A stretch of DNA of 37,251 bases from the NCBI GenBank assembly GCA_017405945.1, contig JAFQZL010000056.1:1-37251 (forward strand), in the 5' to 3' direction. This document shows positions 14,876 through 22,890 of the stretch, piece after piece (the first letter of the stretch is position 1; each line of letters begins with the position of its first letter). The position numbers and the translations under genes were made by a program. The notes under the pieces are model-generated. The model did not search any database. It was not told where the DNA came from and was given only the letters and a program-made list of their open reading frames with translations. The stretch comes from Acidaminococcaceae bacterium. GTDB taxonomy: Bacteria > Bacillota > Negativicutes > Acidaminococcales > Acidaminococcaceae.

Positions 14876-14968
14876 CTTCATGCTCCTTTCTGTATAATCT
14901 TCGGTAAAACATACAAATTCAAAGATAAGTAACTAACTCATCATTTATATGTATTATATCATAGAAAC

Positions 14969-15065
14969 TGACGTTGGAAAATGCATAGTTTGGATTATTT
15001 ATAAGCCGGATCAGGTTCCTGCTGCCAATGCTTCCAGCGCCTGTAATTAAAAAACGAAGATTAAT
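14969..15065 (-). pseudogene. Fragment resembling the N-terminus of dTDP-glucose 4,6-dehydratase
   Basis: On the minus strand about 32 residues read LRFLITGAGSIGSRNLIRL and then INNPNYAFSNVSFYD. This resembles the start of RmlB-type NAD-binding enzymes (ITGGAGFIGSNLIR, then a PNY-x-x-x-NVD segment). The GxxGxxG pattern is damaged and the rest of the enzyme is absent; a stop follows at 14919. The frame is open upstream into the antisense of the metallopeptidase gene, with no credible start. I read it as a remnant. Confidence 0.4.
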
Positions 15066-15075
15066 TCGTGTTTCC

Positions 15076-15849
15076 TTACAACATATACGCCAGTTTTCCG
15101 ATTTCCTGCCGCCGCTCCCGCCATTTGGGATAATACAGGTCCATCCGTGCCCTGAATGGTTCACCGTGCCCTTTCTCCCACAGATGGGTCAGCTCATGCG
15201 TCACGATGTAGCTCAGATATTCTGGCGGCAGATGACCGAGGTTTAAATTGACACAGATACGTCCCGTTTTAATATTGCAGGTTCCCCAGCGGGTTTTCAT
15301 CTTACGCACATACCAGCTGGACTCCCGCTTGCCCACCAGGGAACCGCAACCCTGAAAGACGGCAGGAAGAAAAGCTTCCATCTGACGCTTCAGCCACAAG
15401 TCAAGGCATTGTTCCCGCCTTGATGCGTCAAAATCCGCGGGGCAGGCTAACAATAATTTTGTATTTTCAATTTTTACCGCAGCCAGGCCATGCTTCTGCA
15501 GCGCTTCCGCTGCTTCTTCCCCGCACAACTGGCGAACCATCTCCGGGTCAGTCAGCACCAGCAGTTCATAGGCTTTTCCCCAGACATACACCTGCTCCCC
15601 GGTCACATAATGACGAACTGGTTTCGGTGTCATCTGCTCCTGCTTTTGCTGCTGCCGCCGGATCCACTCCCGGTTCCGGGAAACAAACTGTTCCACCTCA
15701 GACAGGGGCGTATGATAGGGCGCTGTCACAAACACCTTTGCCTCCTGAGGTCTTAACCGGAGGTACATACGACGGATCCGTTTATACTGCAGCAGATATT
15801 CAATTTCACCGATTTGATGTTCTTCTACTTCACTTGGTCTTCGTCTCAA
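15076..15849 (-). CDS. YgjP/SprT-like zinc metallopeptidase (DUF45)
   Basis: A 257-residue protein with the M48/DUF45 layout. An N-terminal beta domain (IEYLLQYKRIRRMYLRLRPQEAKVFVTAPY) and a middle helical part lead into TRWGTCNIKTGRICVNLNLGHLPPEYLSYIV. The zinc motif is THELTHLWEKGHGEPF: HELTH supplies two histidines and the later histidine the third. Such YgjP-like peptidases are cytoplasmic and of unclear substrate. The only start giving the full N-terminus is a TTG at 15849, with AGGA about 11 bases upstream, which is weak. It follows smpB by 28 bases and probably ends the rnr-smpB operon. Confidence 0.82.
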   Translation of the reverse strand: MRRRPSEVEEHQIGEIEYLLQYKRIRRMYLRLRPQEAKVFVTAPYHTPLSEVEQFVSRNREWIRRQQQKQEQMTPKPVRHYVTGEQVYVWGKAYELLVLTDPEMVRQLCGEEAAEALQKHGLAAVKIENTKLLLACPADFDASRREQCLDLWLKRQMEAFLPAVFQGCGSLVGKRESSWYVRKMKTRWGTCNIKTGRICVNLNLGHLPPEYLSYIVTHELTHLWEKGHGEPFRARMDLYYPKWRERRQEIGKLAYML

Positions 15850-15877
15850 TATTGAACCAGTCCTGATAGTATCCCAA

Positions 15878-16348
15878 CTACAGTTTATTCCGTTCCTTCA
15901 GCACCCGCTGCATCTCACGCTTCGCGTCCCGGTCTGCCATGTCGCGGCGTTTGTCGTAAATCTTCTTGCCGGTACAAAGCGCCAGTTCCATTTTCACGAA
16001 GCCGTGCTTGAAATACAGCTTCAGGGGAATGAGGGAATAACCTTTTTCTTTAACTTTACCCAGCAGCCTGTCAATTTCCCTCCGATGCATCAGGAGGCGC
16101 CGGGTACGGAGCGGGTCATGGTTATTATAATTGCCAAAATCGTAAGGACTGATATGCATGTTCATCACAACCAGTTCCCCTTTTTTGGTAATCCGTACAA
16201 AGCTGTCTTTCAAGTTGACCTTGCCTGCCCGCAGCGATTTCACCTCAGTGCCCACCAGCTCCATGCCGGCTTCCATGGCTTCCACGATGTTGTAATCGTG
16301 GCGGGCTTTCCGGTTTTCCGTAATGATCTTGATTCTTGTTTCCGCCAT
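15878..16348 (-). CDS. smpB: SsrA-binding protein
   Basis: A 156-residue SmpB of standard length. It starts with [42 protein letters not shown] and contains [32 protein letters not shown] and [25 protein letters not shown]. It ends in the basic tail [14 protein letters not shown] that folds in the ribosomal mRNA channel. SmpB carries tmRNA into stalled ribosomes; the tmRNA gene is in this window at 5349-5701. CAGGAG lies 8 bases before the ATG. rnr is 58 bases upstream, the usual neighbour in Firmicutes. Confidence 0.97.
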   Translation of the reverse strand: MAETRIKIITENRKARHDYNIVEAMEAGMELVGTEVKSLRAGKVNLKDSFVRITKKGELVVMNMHISPYDFGNYNNHDPLRTRRLLMHRREIDRLLGKVKEKGYSLIPLKLYFKHGFVKMELALCTGKKIYDKRRDMADRDAKREMQRVLKERNKL

Positions 16349-16406
16349 AGTAACTCCTGAAAAGATACATTTCTTTATGTTATTCGCTAAAGAAGCAAAA
16401 GTTCCT

Positions 16407-18932
16407 TTATCTCCGTCTCCGTTTTTTCTTATTATTCATGCCCGCGTATTTATTACCGCCGATACCGCCCTTGCCCCGCTTGGCATAAGGACGTGTCACA
16501 CCGTTGACTTGCTCGTGGCTGCCGTGACGCCGTTTGTTTTTCCTTCGTCCGCCACCACCGGTGGCCTGGGCCGCGTCCTGGCGGATTTCTTCCAGTAAAA
16601 CGGCCACGCTGCTGTGTCCGGATTTATAGGTTTTACCCGAACCTTCTGCCCTTTGTCCTGCACTACTGCCGGACTTTTTCATTCTGCCGCCGCTGCGCCG
16701 GGCGTTACCCCCGTGCTGCGTTCTTCCGTGTTCCCCGGCGTTGCCCAGCTGCGTCTTAATATAATCACGCATGGCGTCATTTTCCCCGGCCATGATGAAA
16801 TCGATGCTGCGTTCTTCCATGTTCACCTGCAGCACTTCAATCTCCACCGTGTCACCCAGCCGGTAGGTGTTGCCGGTGTGGGTTCCCGTCAGGCAGTAAC
16901 GGTCTTCAATAAATTCATAATAATCGTCCGTAAGGCTGGACATATGGACAAGTCCTTCCACTCCGTTAGGCAGTTCCACAAACATACCAAAGGAGGTCAC
17001 ACCGGAGATTACGCCTTCATACGTTTCCCCGATGTGGTCCAGCATGTATTCGGCTTTCTTTAAATCCACTGTCTCCCGTTCCGCTTCCGCTGCATTGCGT
17101 TCCTGCACGGAAGAATGCTCCGCCATACTTTCCAGACTGTCTTCCGAAAGCGCAGACAAATGCTGCGTCAGGTCCGGATCCTTCAGCCAGGCGTGCAAAA
17201 TGCGGTGCACCAGCAAGTCAGGGTAACGTCGGATGGGCGACGTGAAATGGCAATAGTATTCCGCGGCCAGCCCGAAGTGTCCGATGTTTTCCGTCTGGTA
17301 CACGGCCTGCCGCATGCAGCGCAGGGCTACCGTGTTCACCAACCGTTCCTCAGGCCGCTCTTTCATTTCCGCCAACGCTGCCTGCACATCTTTGGGACGC
17401 ACTTCCCCGTTTTTGGGAATGCGCAGTTTCACATTAAAGCTTTGCAGCAGTTTTGCCAGTCCTTCCATCTTGTCTTCCGCCGGAGACTCATGGACCCGGT
17501 ACACGCAGGGCCACTGGAGCATGGAAAGATGCCGCGCCACCGTTTCGTTGGCCGCCAGCATAAACTCTTCAATGATGGATTCCGGCAATCCGTGAATACG
17601 CTGTTTAATTTCTAACGGTTTGCCCGCTTCATCCAATATGACTTTCTGCTCCGGCAGGTCAAAATCAATGGCGCCGCGCCGGGCTCTCTTTTTCTGCAAA
17701 ACGCGGCAGAGTTCCCGCATCTCTTCCAGCATGGGAACGATGTCCGCATAATCTTCTCTGGCCTTTTTGTCCCCCTCTTCCAGAATGGCACGCACCAGAT
17801 TATAGCTGAGCCGGTGATGGGAATGGATCACCGCCGGGAAGATTCTGTATTTCGCGACCCGGCCCGTCTCCGCTTCGATTTCCATTTCGCAGCTCATGAC
17901 AAGGCGGTCAACATCTTCGTTCAGGCTGCAGATACCGTTGCTTAACCGCTGGGGCAGCATAGGCAGGACCCGGTCCACCAGATACACGCTGGTGCCCCGT
18001 TCCTGCGCTTCCTGATCCAGCAGGGTTTTCGCTTTCACATAATAGCTGACGTCAGCGATGTAAACACCCAGCAGGTAACGCCCGTTATCCAGACGCCGTA
18101 CATACACCGCGTCATCCAGATCTTTGGCATCTTCGCTGTCCACCGTCACGACAGGGTAGTCCCGCCGGTCCTCCCTGCCCTGCCAGTCCTTTTCCCGAAG
18201 CTCTTCCGGAACCCGGGCTGCCGCCCGTTTCACATTTTCCGGAAAATCCAGAGGCAGGTCATGTTGTTTGATGATAGACAATATTTCCAGTCCCGGGTCA
18301 CCCACGTAGCCCAGCACTTCCACCACACGGCCTTCCGCGCTTCGACGTTCCGCATTATGTTCTTCCGTGGGCCAGTCCGTAATTTCCACAACCACTTTCT
18401 GATTGTTGGCCGCGCCGCCAAAGTTCCTGCGTAAAATATAAATATCGCTGCCGATCCGTTTGTCATCCGGAATCACAAACGCAAAATCCATGGTGCGTTT
18501 GAATACACCCACCACCCTGGTGTTAGCCCGCCGGATAATACGGATGATTTCGCCTTCGGGCCGGCGGCCCGGCGCATGGCTGTCGATACGGGCCATGACC
18601 CGGTCATTGTTCATGGCGCCGTGGAGCTTACGGGGCGGAATGAATACGTCCGGTTTCGTTCCCTTGTTGTCGGGAATAAGGAAACCGAACCCTTTGCTGC
18701 TTAACTGGAACCGTCCGGCCACCAGTCCCATCTTCTCCGGCAGGCCGTAGGTCTCAAAACGGGTTTTCACCACGTAACCGTCTTTTTCCAGTTCCATGAT
18801 GGCGTCCCAGAATTCATGCATGGGTTCTTCCTTGACAGGAATGGCGAATATCATTTCCTCCGCCGTCATGGGAGCGTAACTTTCCCGCTGCATGAACGCC
18901 ATAATCTTATCTTTCAGTGAGAGTGTAGCCAT
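16407..18932 (-). CDS. rnr: Ribonuclease R
   Basis: An 841-residue 3'-5' exoribonuclease. An N-terminal winged-helix-like region is followed by cold-shock domains ([26 protein letters not shown] and [18 protein letters not shown]). The RNB catalytic domain has [17 protein letters not shown], with its metal-binding aspartates, and [18 protein letters not shown]. An S1 domain ([33 protein letters not shown]) follows. The last 120 or so residues are a long Gly/Lys/Arg-rich tail, longer than in many homologues. RNase R degrades structured RNA, including mRNA released by trans-translation. ATG at 18932 is preferred over the TTG at 18938 on ribosome-site spacing. It is followed by smpB. Confidence 0.96.
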   Translation of the reverse strand: MATLSLKDKIMAFMQRESYAPMTAEEMIFAIPVKEEPMHEFWDAIMELEKDGYVVKTRFETYGLPEKMGLVAGRFQLSSKGFGFLIPDNKGTKPDVFIPPRKLHGAMNNDRVMARIDSHAPGRRPEGEIIRIIRRANTRVVGVFKRTMDFAFVIPDDKRIGSDIYILRRNFGGAANNQKVVVEITDWPTEEHNAERRSAEGRVVEVLGYVGDPGLEILSIIKQHDLPLDFPENVKRAAARVPEELREKDWQGREDRRDYPVVTVDSEDAKDLDDAVYVRRLDNGRYLLGVYIADVSYYVKAKTLLDQEAQERGTSVYLVDRVLPMLPQRLSNGICSLNEDVDRLVMSCEMEIEAETGRVAKYRIFPAVIHSHHRLSYNLVRAILEEGDKKAREDYADIVPMLEEMRELCRVLQKKRARRGAIDFDLPEQKVILDEAGKPLEIKQRIHGLPESIIEEFMLAANETVARHLSMLQWPCVYRVHESPAEDKMEGLAKLLQSFNVKLRIPKNGEVRPKDVQAALAEMKERPEERLVNTVALRCMRQAVYQTENIGHFGLAAEYYCHFTSPIRRYPDLLVHRILHAWLKDPDLTQHLSALSEDSLESMAEHSSVQERNAAEAERETVDLKKAEYMLDHIGETYEGVISGVTSFGMFVELPNGVEGLVHMSSLTDDYYEFIEDRYCLTGTHTGNTYRLGDTVEIEVLQVNMEERSIDFIMAGENDAMRDYIKTQLGNAGEHGRTQHGGNARRSGGRMKKSGSSAGQRAEGSGKTYKSGHSSVAVLLEEIRQDAAQATGGGGRRKNKRRHGSHEQVNGVTRPYAKRGKGGIGGNKYAGMNNKKKRRRR

Positions 18933-19039
18933 AATCAATAATCCTTACGTTGCATTTTTATATTTTCAAACGTTCTTTTGTTTTTGCGGCAAAACTTCAA
19001 TAAAATTATGAAACGCGGTCTTGCACGCTCCATCCTTGT

Positions 19040-19546
19040 CTATCTCTCCAGCATCAGCGTACTGGTAGCCTCCGCCGCAACACTTCCGTCCGGATTGGTG
19101 ATGACGCCTTCCATGATTACCAGACGGCCTTTCCGCTTCACTTCGTGCCCTTCGCAGCGAATGGTACTGCCAATCATTACCGGCGTGCGGAAACGCAGGT
19201 CAATACGGGCCGTATAGGCAGGAACGCCTTCTTTCTTAAAAATATAATTTCCCATAATCTCATCCAGCAGCACAGTAATCAGACCGCCGTGCATACGTCC
19301 GTCGTAACTCTGATGTTCCTGCCTCGGCGTAAAAAATGCCAGTACCCCGTTAGGAATCCAGAAAAAATGTAAATGCAGTCCAATGGGATTTTGCTCTCCG
19401 CAGGCAAAACACATACCGTATTTCTGGTCTTTCGACATTTCCACCAGTTTCCCGCCATACTTTTCCTCTTCCGCTGCCAGAAGCTTTTTTTCTGTTTCGT
19501 TCATCTGTAAGTGCTGCGTTACAACCTGGTTCTGTATTTCTCCCAT
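19040..19546 (-). CDS. PaaI-type hotdog-fold thioesterase
   Basis: A 168-residue protein. After about 50 residues containing KYGMCFACGEQNPIGLHLHFFW comes the hotdog fold. Its key block is HQSYDGRMHGGLITVLLDEIMGNYIF, where the HGG-x-x-x-x-x-x-D/E arrangement is the PaaI active-site signature. AYTARIDLRFRTPVMIG and the C-terminal strand GSVAAEATSTLML follow. Members hydrolyse small or aromatic acyl-CoA thioesters; the substrate is not predictable here. I use the ATG at 19546, with GGAGG 9 bases upstream, instead of the longer frame at 19597. It lies in a minus-strand run without a clear partner gene. Confidence 0.83.
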   Translation of the reverse strand: MGEIQNQVVTQHLQMNETEKKLLAAEEEKYGGKLVEMSKDQKYGMCFACGEQNPIGLHLHFFWIPNGVLAFFTPRQEHQSYDGRMHGGLITVLLDEIMGNYIFKKEGVPAYTARIDLRFRTPVMIGSTIRCEGHEVKRKGRLVIMEGVITNPDGSVAAEATSTLMLER

Positions 19547-19662
19547 ATCAGTTCCCCTCCCGATTTTATCATCCGCTTTATTCTGTTGCCAAAACAATTC
19601 GTGACATCATTTAGGCTTCATTATTGTGCCATTTAGTATGTGTGGATTTAAATTTCTTCTTT

Positions 19663-20409
19663 TCAGATATTTCTTTTGAGCCAGTTCCTCACCAGTTCAC
19701 CGGCTTCTTTAAAGCGCAGATCCAGATGGTGATTGTCGCCTGCCATATAACACAATTGCTTTTTACCCCCGGCAATTTCGAAATTTTCTTTTGCCTGGTC
19801 CGGTGTGACAGTGGTATCGTTTTCCCCGTGGATAATTAACAATGGACCCTTTTTCCATTTTTTTAAGAGCTCTGCCACATCATAATGGAACAGATCTGTA
19901 ACAAACGCTGCCGGAATTTCATCGTGTCCTCTCTCATCGTCCAACACAATGGTCTTACCCTGCAACGCTTCCTGAAATGCATCTTCCCCCAGCACCTGTA
20001 TAAAAGTTTGCTTCAGACTGTTGGGCGCAGACCACAATACCATACCGTAAGGCCGATACGCGTTCTCATCCCCGCAGGCTGTAACAATGCATGCAGCCCC
20101 GCCGAAACTGCGTCCCAGCAGAAATACTTTTTCCGGCCGCATCGTTTCGCGTACAAAATCCAAAACGGCTTTCAGTTCCGCAACCTGATTGCTCAGCATG
20201 GTGCACCAGCTGAAATTGAAACGGACCACGCTGCAAATATTTTCCCCGATTTCATCCGCCAATGCGGCAGCCCGTCCGGCACCCTCCATCGAACCCCGGA
20301 ATCCGTGGGCCATCACGAGAACATGACGCCGCCCCGGCTTTTCCTCACACAAATTGATCACGCCACTTAACTTGCCAAACGGTCCGGCAATGGTAAAATC
20401 CTGTCTCAT
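19663..20409 (-). CDS. Alpha/beta hydrolase, serine esterase type
   Basis: A 248-residue cytoplasmic alpha/beta hydrolase. HVLVMAHGFRGSMEGAGR supplies the oxyanion-hole strand. The nucleophile elbow is LLGRSFGGAACIV, with the serine in GRSFGG. LLIIHGENDTTVTP carries the acid, and the histidine is in MAGDNHHLDLRF. This order is that of the BD-FAE/acyl hydrolase group active on short acyl esters or peptides; the substrate is unknown. GGAGG lies 4-5 bases before the ATG. The YjbQ gene ends 12 bases upstream, so the two are probably co-transcribed. Confidence 0.85.
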   Translation of the reverse strand: MRQDFTIAGPFGKLSGVINLCEEKPGRRHVLVMAHGFRGSMEGAGRAAALADEIGENICSVVRFNFSWCTMLSNQVAELKAVLDFVRETMRPEKVFLLGRSFGGAACIVTACGDENAYRPYGMVLWSAPNSLKQTFIQVLGEDAFQEALQGKTIVLDDERGHDEIPAAFVTDLFHYDVAELLKKWKKGPLLIIHGENDTTVTPDQAKENFEIAGGKKQLCYMAGDNHHLDLRFKEAGELVRNWLKRNI

Positions 20410-20421
20410 AAAGCCTCCAAA

Positions 20422-20817
20422 TTAATTTAAAATCTTTACGTAAACTTTCCGATGCCTCGGTCCGTCAAATTCGCAGAAATAAATGCCCTGCCAGGTTCCC
20501 AGGACAAGCCTGCCGTTCTCTATGATAATCTGTTCCGAAAAACCTATCATACTTGATTTCAAATGAGCTGCGGAATTTCCTTCCACGTGAAGGTAGCCGT
20601 CTTCCCAGGGAACGATTTTATTGATTTCTTTCGTAAAATCTTTCACTACATCAGGATCCGCATTCTCGTTGATAGTGACCGCCGCAGTCGTGTGCGGGAT
20701 GAACACGGTGCAGAGTCCTTCTTTCACACCGCTGTCTGTGACAGCTTTCTGTATCAGCCGGGTGATATCCTGCATCCCGGTATGTTTTTTTGTCGTTATA
20801 TCCAGTTTGAAAAGCAT
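20422..20817 (-). CDS. YjbQ/UPF0047-family protein
   Basis: A 131-residue YjbQ-family protein of the usual size. Conserved blocks are KEGLCTVFIPHTTAAVTINENADPDVVKDF, HVEGNSAAHLKSSMIG, and GRLVLGTWQGIYFCEFDGPRHRKVYVKIL. The histidines and acidic residues of these blocks line a metal site in known structures. Members can weakly replace thiamine-phosphate synthase, but their real job is unsettled. GGAAAGGAG lies about 5 bases before the ATG. It leads a two-gene unit with the alpha/beta hydrolase. The second copy of the dispersed repeat lies 100 bases upstream and points away. Confidence 0.92.
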   Translation of the reverse strand: MLFKLDITTKKHTGMQDITRLIQKAVTDSGVKEGLCTVFIPHTTAAVTINENADPDVVKDFTKEINKIVPWEDGYLHVEGNSAAHLKSSMIGFSEQIIIENGRLVLGTWQGIYFCEFDGPRHRKVYVKILN

Positions 20818-20920
20818 AGCGGCTCCTTTCCGTCTTTCATTTTATCATCCGGGTTATCAGAATCATCCTGATATTTATATTTTACCACATATTTTGCTAC
20901 AATTTCCCATTTTTCCGCCA

Positions 20921-21064
20921 CCTGGTCGTAATTACGACCAACTTTAAAATGTAAACCCGCACGGATACTGAGTTTTGGTTCCCTTTACTCTTAAGTTTTT
21001 AAGGATTGACAGTTTATATGTCCATACAGGCGAAGCCGTTACATACAACTGGCAAACTGTCAGA
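20921..21064 (+). repeat. Dispersed structured repeat, copy B
   Basis: A 144-bp element matching copy A (5105-5243, minus strand). Its left end holds the perfect 18-bp palindrome TGGTCGTAATTACGACCA. Its right end has the outer stem GACAGTTT/AAACTGTC, longer by one pair than copy A, around the same GGC-GAA-GCC hairpin. AAGGA and an ATG are kept; the frame reads MSIQAKP and stays open, unlike copy A. It runs into the 3' end of the helicase-like gene, just as copy A runs into the phosphatase gene. Confidence 0.75.
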
Positions 21065-21103
21065 GAGTGGAGGTTTTACGTTTCCCGCGCATTCTCACCG
21101 CCG

Positions 21104-22591
21104 TCATTCCTGCTCTTCTGGTACAATCTCATCTTCCCGCATCTCCATAGTCCGCTGCGCCAGCGCTTTTGCCCGGAAGTCCCGCAGCAGCTTCCGCATC
21201 CTCCTGTTGGGCACCCACACATAAACCGGTTTGTCCGAATCCGCCACCCGCACATTGGATCGCCAGATAAATTGCAACAACTCAGACAGGGCATAATTAT
21301 CATTATTAAATTTAAGCTGCGGATTATTCGTTTCTTTCGCCTGCTGGGCAAGAAAATTGGTACAGTTTACATCAAAAATGCGATTGCACAGATATGCCAC
21401 GCCGGTGCAGTTGCTGTAGTCATTCGTAGCTTTGGCATTGCAGGGCAAAAAGCGTTTTAATGTCGGATAATGGCGGCCATCCCCGGCCAGCAGGTTCTGG
21501 TAGGCTGTAAAGGTAGTAAACAGGAATGTATTGCTGCGCACACCCTTTTCTTTCATAAACGTGTAGGCACTGCGGAAACAGTTCTGCAGTTTTTTCAGCC
21601 CATCCGCATTCTTTCCGTTCCGCGCCGCTTTATACCATTCTTTGGACAAACTTTCATCCAGATTGAAGCGTTCGTCTTCCAGGATCACCAGCCGCTCGAT
21701 TCCCCGGGGATAGTACTCCATATATTTCCCATCCGGATTGCGTTGGATGAATCCCTTTTCAACATGGTAATACTCCATGTCAATGTGATTCATGGCGCAG
21801 TATTGGGAAATCATGCTGTCTTTTGTCAGATAGGAAAAGAACCAGCACTCTTTGAAACAGGCGAACAGTTCCCGTTTCATAAAGGCAATAATAGAAGTAA
21901 ACTGCCCCTGCTTGTCCCCATAGGGGTAGAGATCGCAGCTGCGGCTCAGGTTTTTTATCGCGTCAAACACTTTGTAATCAGAGCTCTGTCTGTTGTAATC
22001 CGAGTTAATATTGTACTCCAGCCGTTCCCCCTTACGGACGATGATTTTATCTTTTTGCATCAGCAACACATCAGACTTGCCGAAACGGTCGACAGCGCCG
22101 AAGCTGTCTTTTTTTTGCCTGGCCCCCACAACTTCCCGGAACAAGGGCGGTATTTCATCAAAATACGCGGTATAGGGATACGGGCTCAGGCGGAACGCCC
22201 TGATCGTATCCTCATTAAAAAAGCCCCAAAGGGATTGGGTGGTCACAATGTTTTCCCCTTTGCGGATCAGTTCCAAAATGCTTTGGTGAAAAGGCGGCTG
22301 CTCCGGGCGCTTTGCATTCAGTCTGCACAAAAAGCGTTCATCCCGTTCTTTCACTGTAGAAACAAAAATGATGAAGCGTTTGTGTTCCAAATCGTTGAAC
22401 AGGCCGGTGCGCTTTAAACTGTCTACAAACTCATCCTCTTTATAGGCAGGATTATAGGAGATGTACGTCATCAGAGACGAACTCTTGCCTATACCCATGG
22501 GCGAATCCACAATGCGGAAGGTAAGCTTATTGGGGACTCTGTCAGTTTGCCCTTCCGTACGATTATCCTCTGCAACTTCAGTTAAATTCAT
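21104..22591 (-). CDS. SF2-helicase-like ATPase of unknown role
   Basis: A 495-residue protein that I cannot place in a named family. It shows superfamily 2 helicase features. Motif I is SPMGIGKS (residues 30-37, pattern of APTGSGKT). A strand like motif Ia is KRFIIFVSTVKERD. NIVTTQSLW is like motif Ic, and YFDEIPP (Asp145, Glu146) is motif II. A late QFIWRSNVR (about 440-448) resembles motif VI (Q-x-x-x-R-x-x-x-R). The part in between has many aromatic and cysteine residues and no recognised domain. AGGAGG lies before the ATG. It has a strong promoter and is divergent from an SMC-like ATPase gene, which suggests a joint system. Phage-type or DNA-repair helicase are alternatives. Confidence 0.72.
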   Translation of the reverse strand: MNLTEVAEDNRTEGQTDRVPNKLTFRIVDSPMGIGKSSSLMTYISYNPAYKEDEFVDSLKRTGLFNDLEHKRFIIFVSTVKERDERFLCRLNAKRPEQPPFHQSILELIRKGENIVTTQSLWGFFNEDTIRAFRLSPYPYTAYFDEIPPLFREVVGARQKKDSFGAVDRFGKSDVLLMQKDKIIVRKGERLEYNINSDYNRQSSDYKVFDAIKNLSRSCDLYPYGDKQGQFTSIIAFMKRELFACFKECWFFSYLTKDSMISQYCAMNHIDMEYYHVEKGFIQRNPDGKYMEYYPRGIERLVILEDERFNLDESLSKEWYKAARNGKNADGLKKLQNCFRSAYTFMKEKGVRSNTFLFTTFTAYQNLLAGDGRHYPTLKRFLPCNAKATNDYSNCTGVAYLCNRIFDVNCTNFLAQQAKETNNPQLKFNNDNYALSELLQFIWRSNVRVADSDKPVYVWVPNRRMRKLLRDFRAKALAQRTMEMREDEIVPEEQE

Positions 22592-22614
22592 AAATCCTCC
22601 TGTAAAATATTCAT

Positions 22615-22646
22615 CACCGCTCCCACCGGCGAGGGCAGAAGCGGTG
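22615..22646 (+). terminator. Plus-strand terminator inside the helicase gene leader
   Basis: CACCGCT (22615-22621) pairs with AGCGGTG (22640-22646), with an inner CCC/GGG. TTTTGTTTTT follows on the plus strand only. On the minus strand the same hairpin lies in the untranslated leader of the helicase-like gene, just before its ribosome site. Confidence 0.5.
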
Positions 22647-22701
22647 TTTTGTTTTTGCGTATTATATTTTTTCGTATTATTTATACAAGATTACACTAAA
22701 G

Positions 22702-22730
22702 ATTATAACTTTCTGTTCATAGTTAGTCAA
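22702..22730 (-). promoter_or_regulatory. Promoter of the helicase-like gene
   Basis: On the minus strand, TTGACT (22725-22730), a 17-base spacer and TATAAT (22702-22707). This is a near-consensus sigma-A promoter with a leader of about 100 bases. Confidence 0.8.
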
Positions 22731-22765
22731 GGGAGGCTTGTCAGAGTAATCCTCTTAAAGAAACA

Positions 22766-22794
22766 TTGAGCTTTTTTATAAAATGTTTTATAAT
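22766..22794 (+). promoter_or_regulatory. Promoter of the SMC/RecF-like ATPase gene
   Basis: TTGAGC (22766-22771), a 17-base spacer and TATAAT (22789-22794). Its -35 box is 35 bp from the -35 box of the divergent promoter, so one regulator could control both genes. The leader is about 90 bases, AT-rich. Confidence 0.75.
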
Positions 22795-22890
22795 ATTAAT
22801 ATAAACCTGCATCGTTAAATCATAATACGGATTCAATAATTATTTTAAAATATTTTATTTGCTTTTTAAATTTTATTAAGGAAGGTCGTC

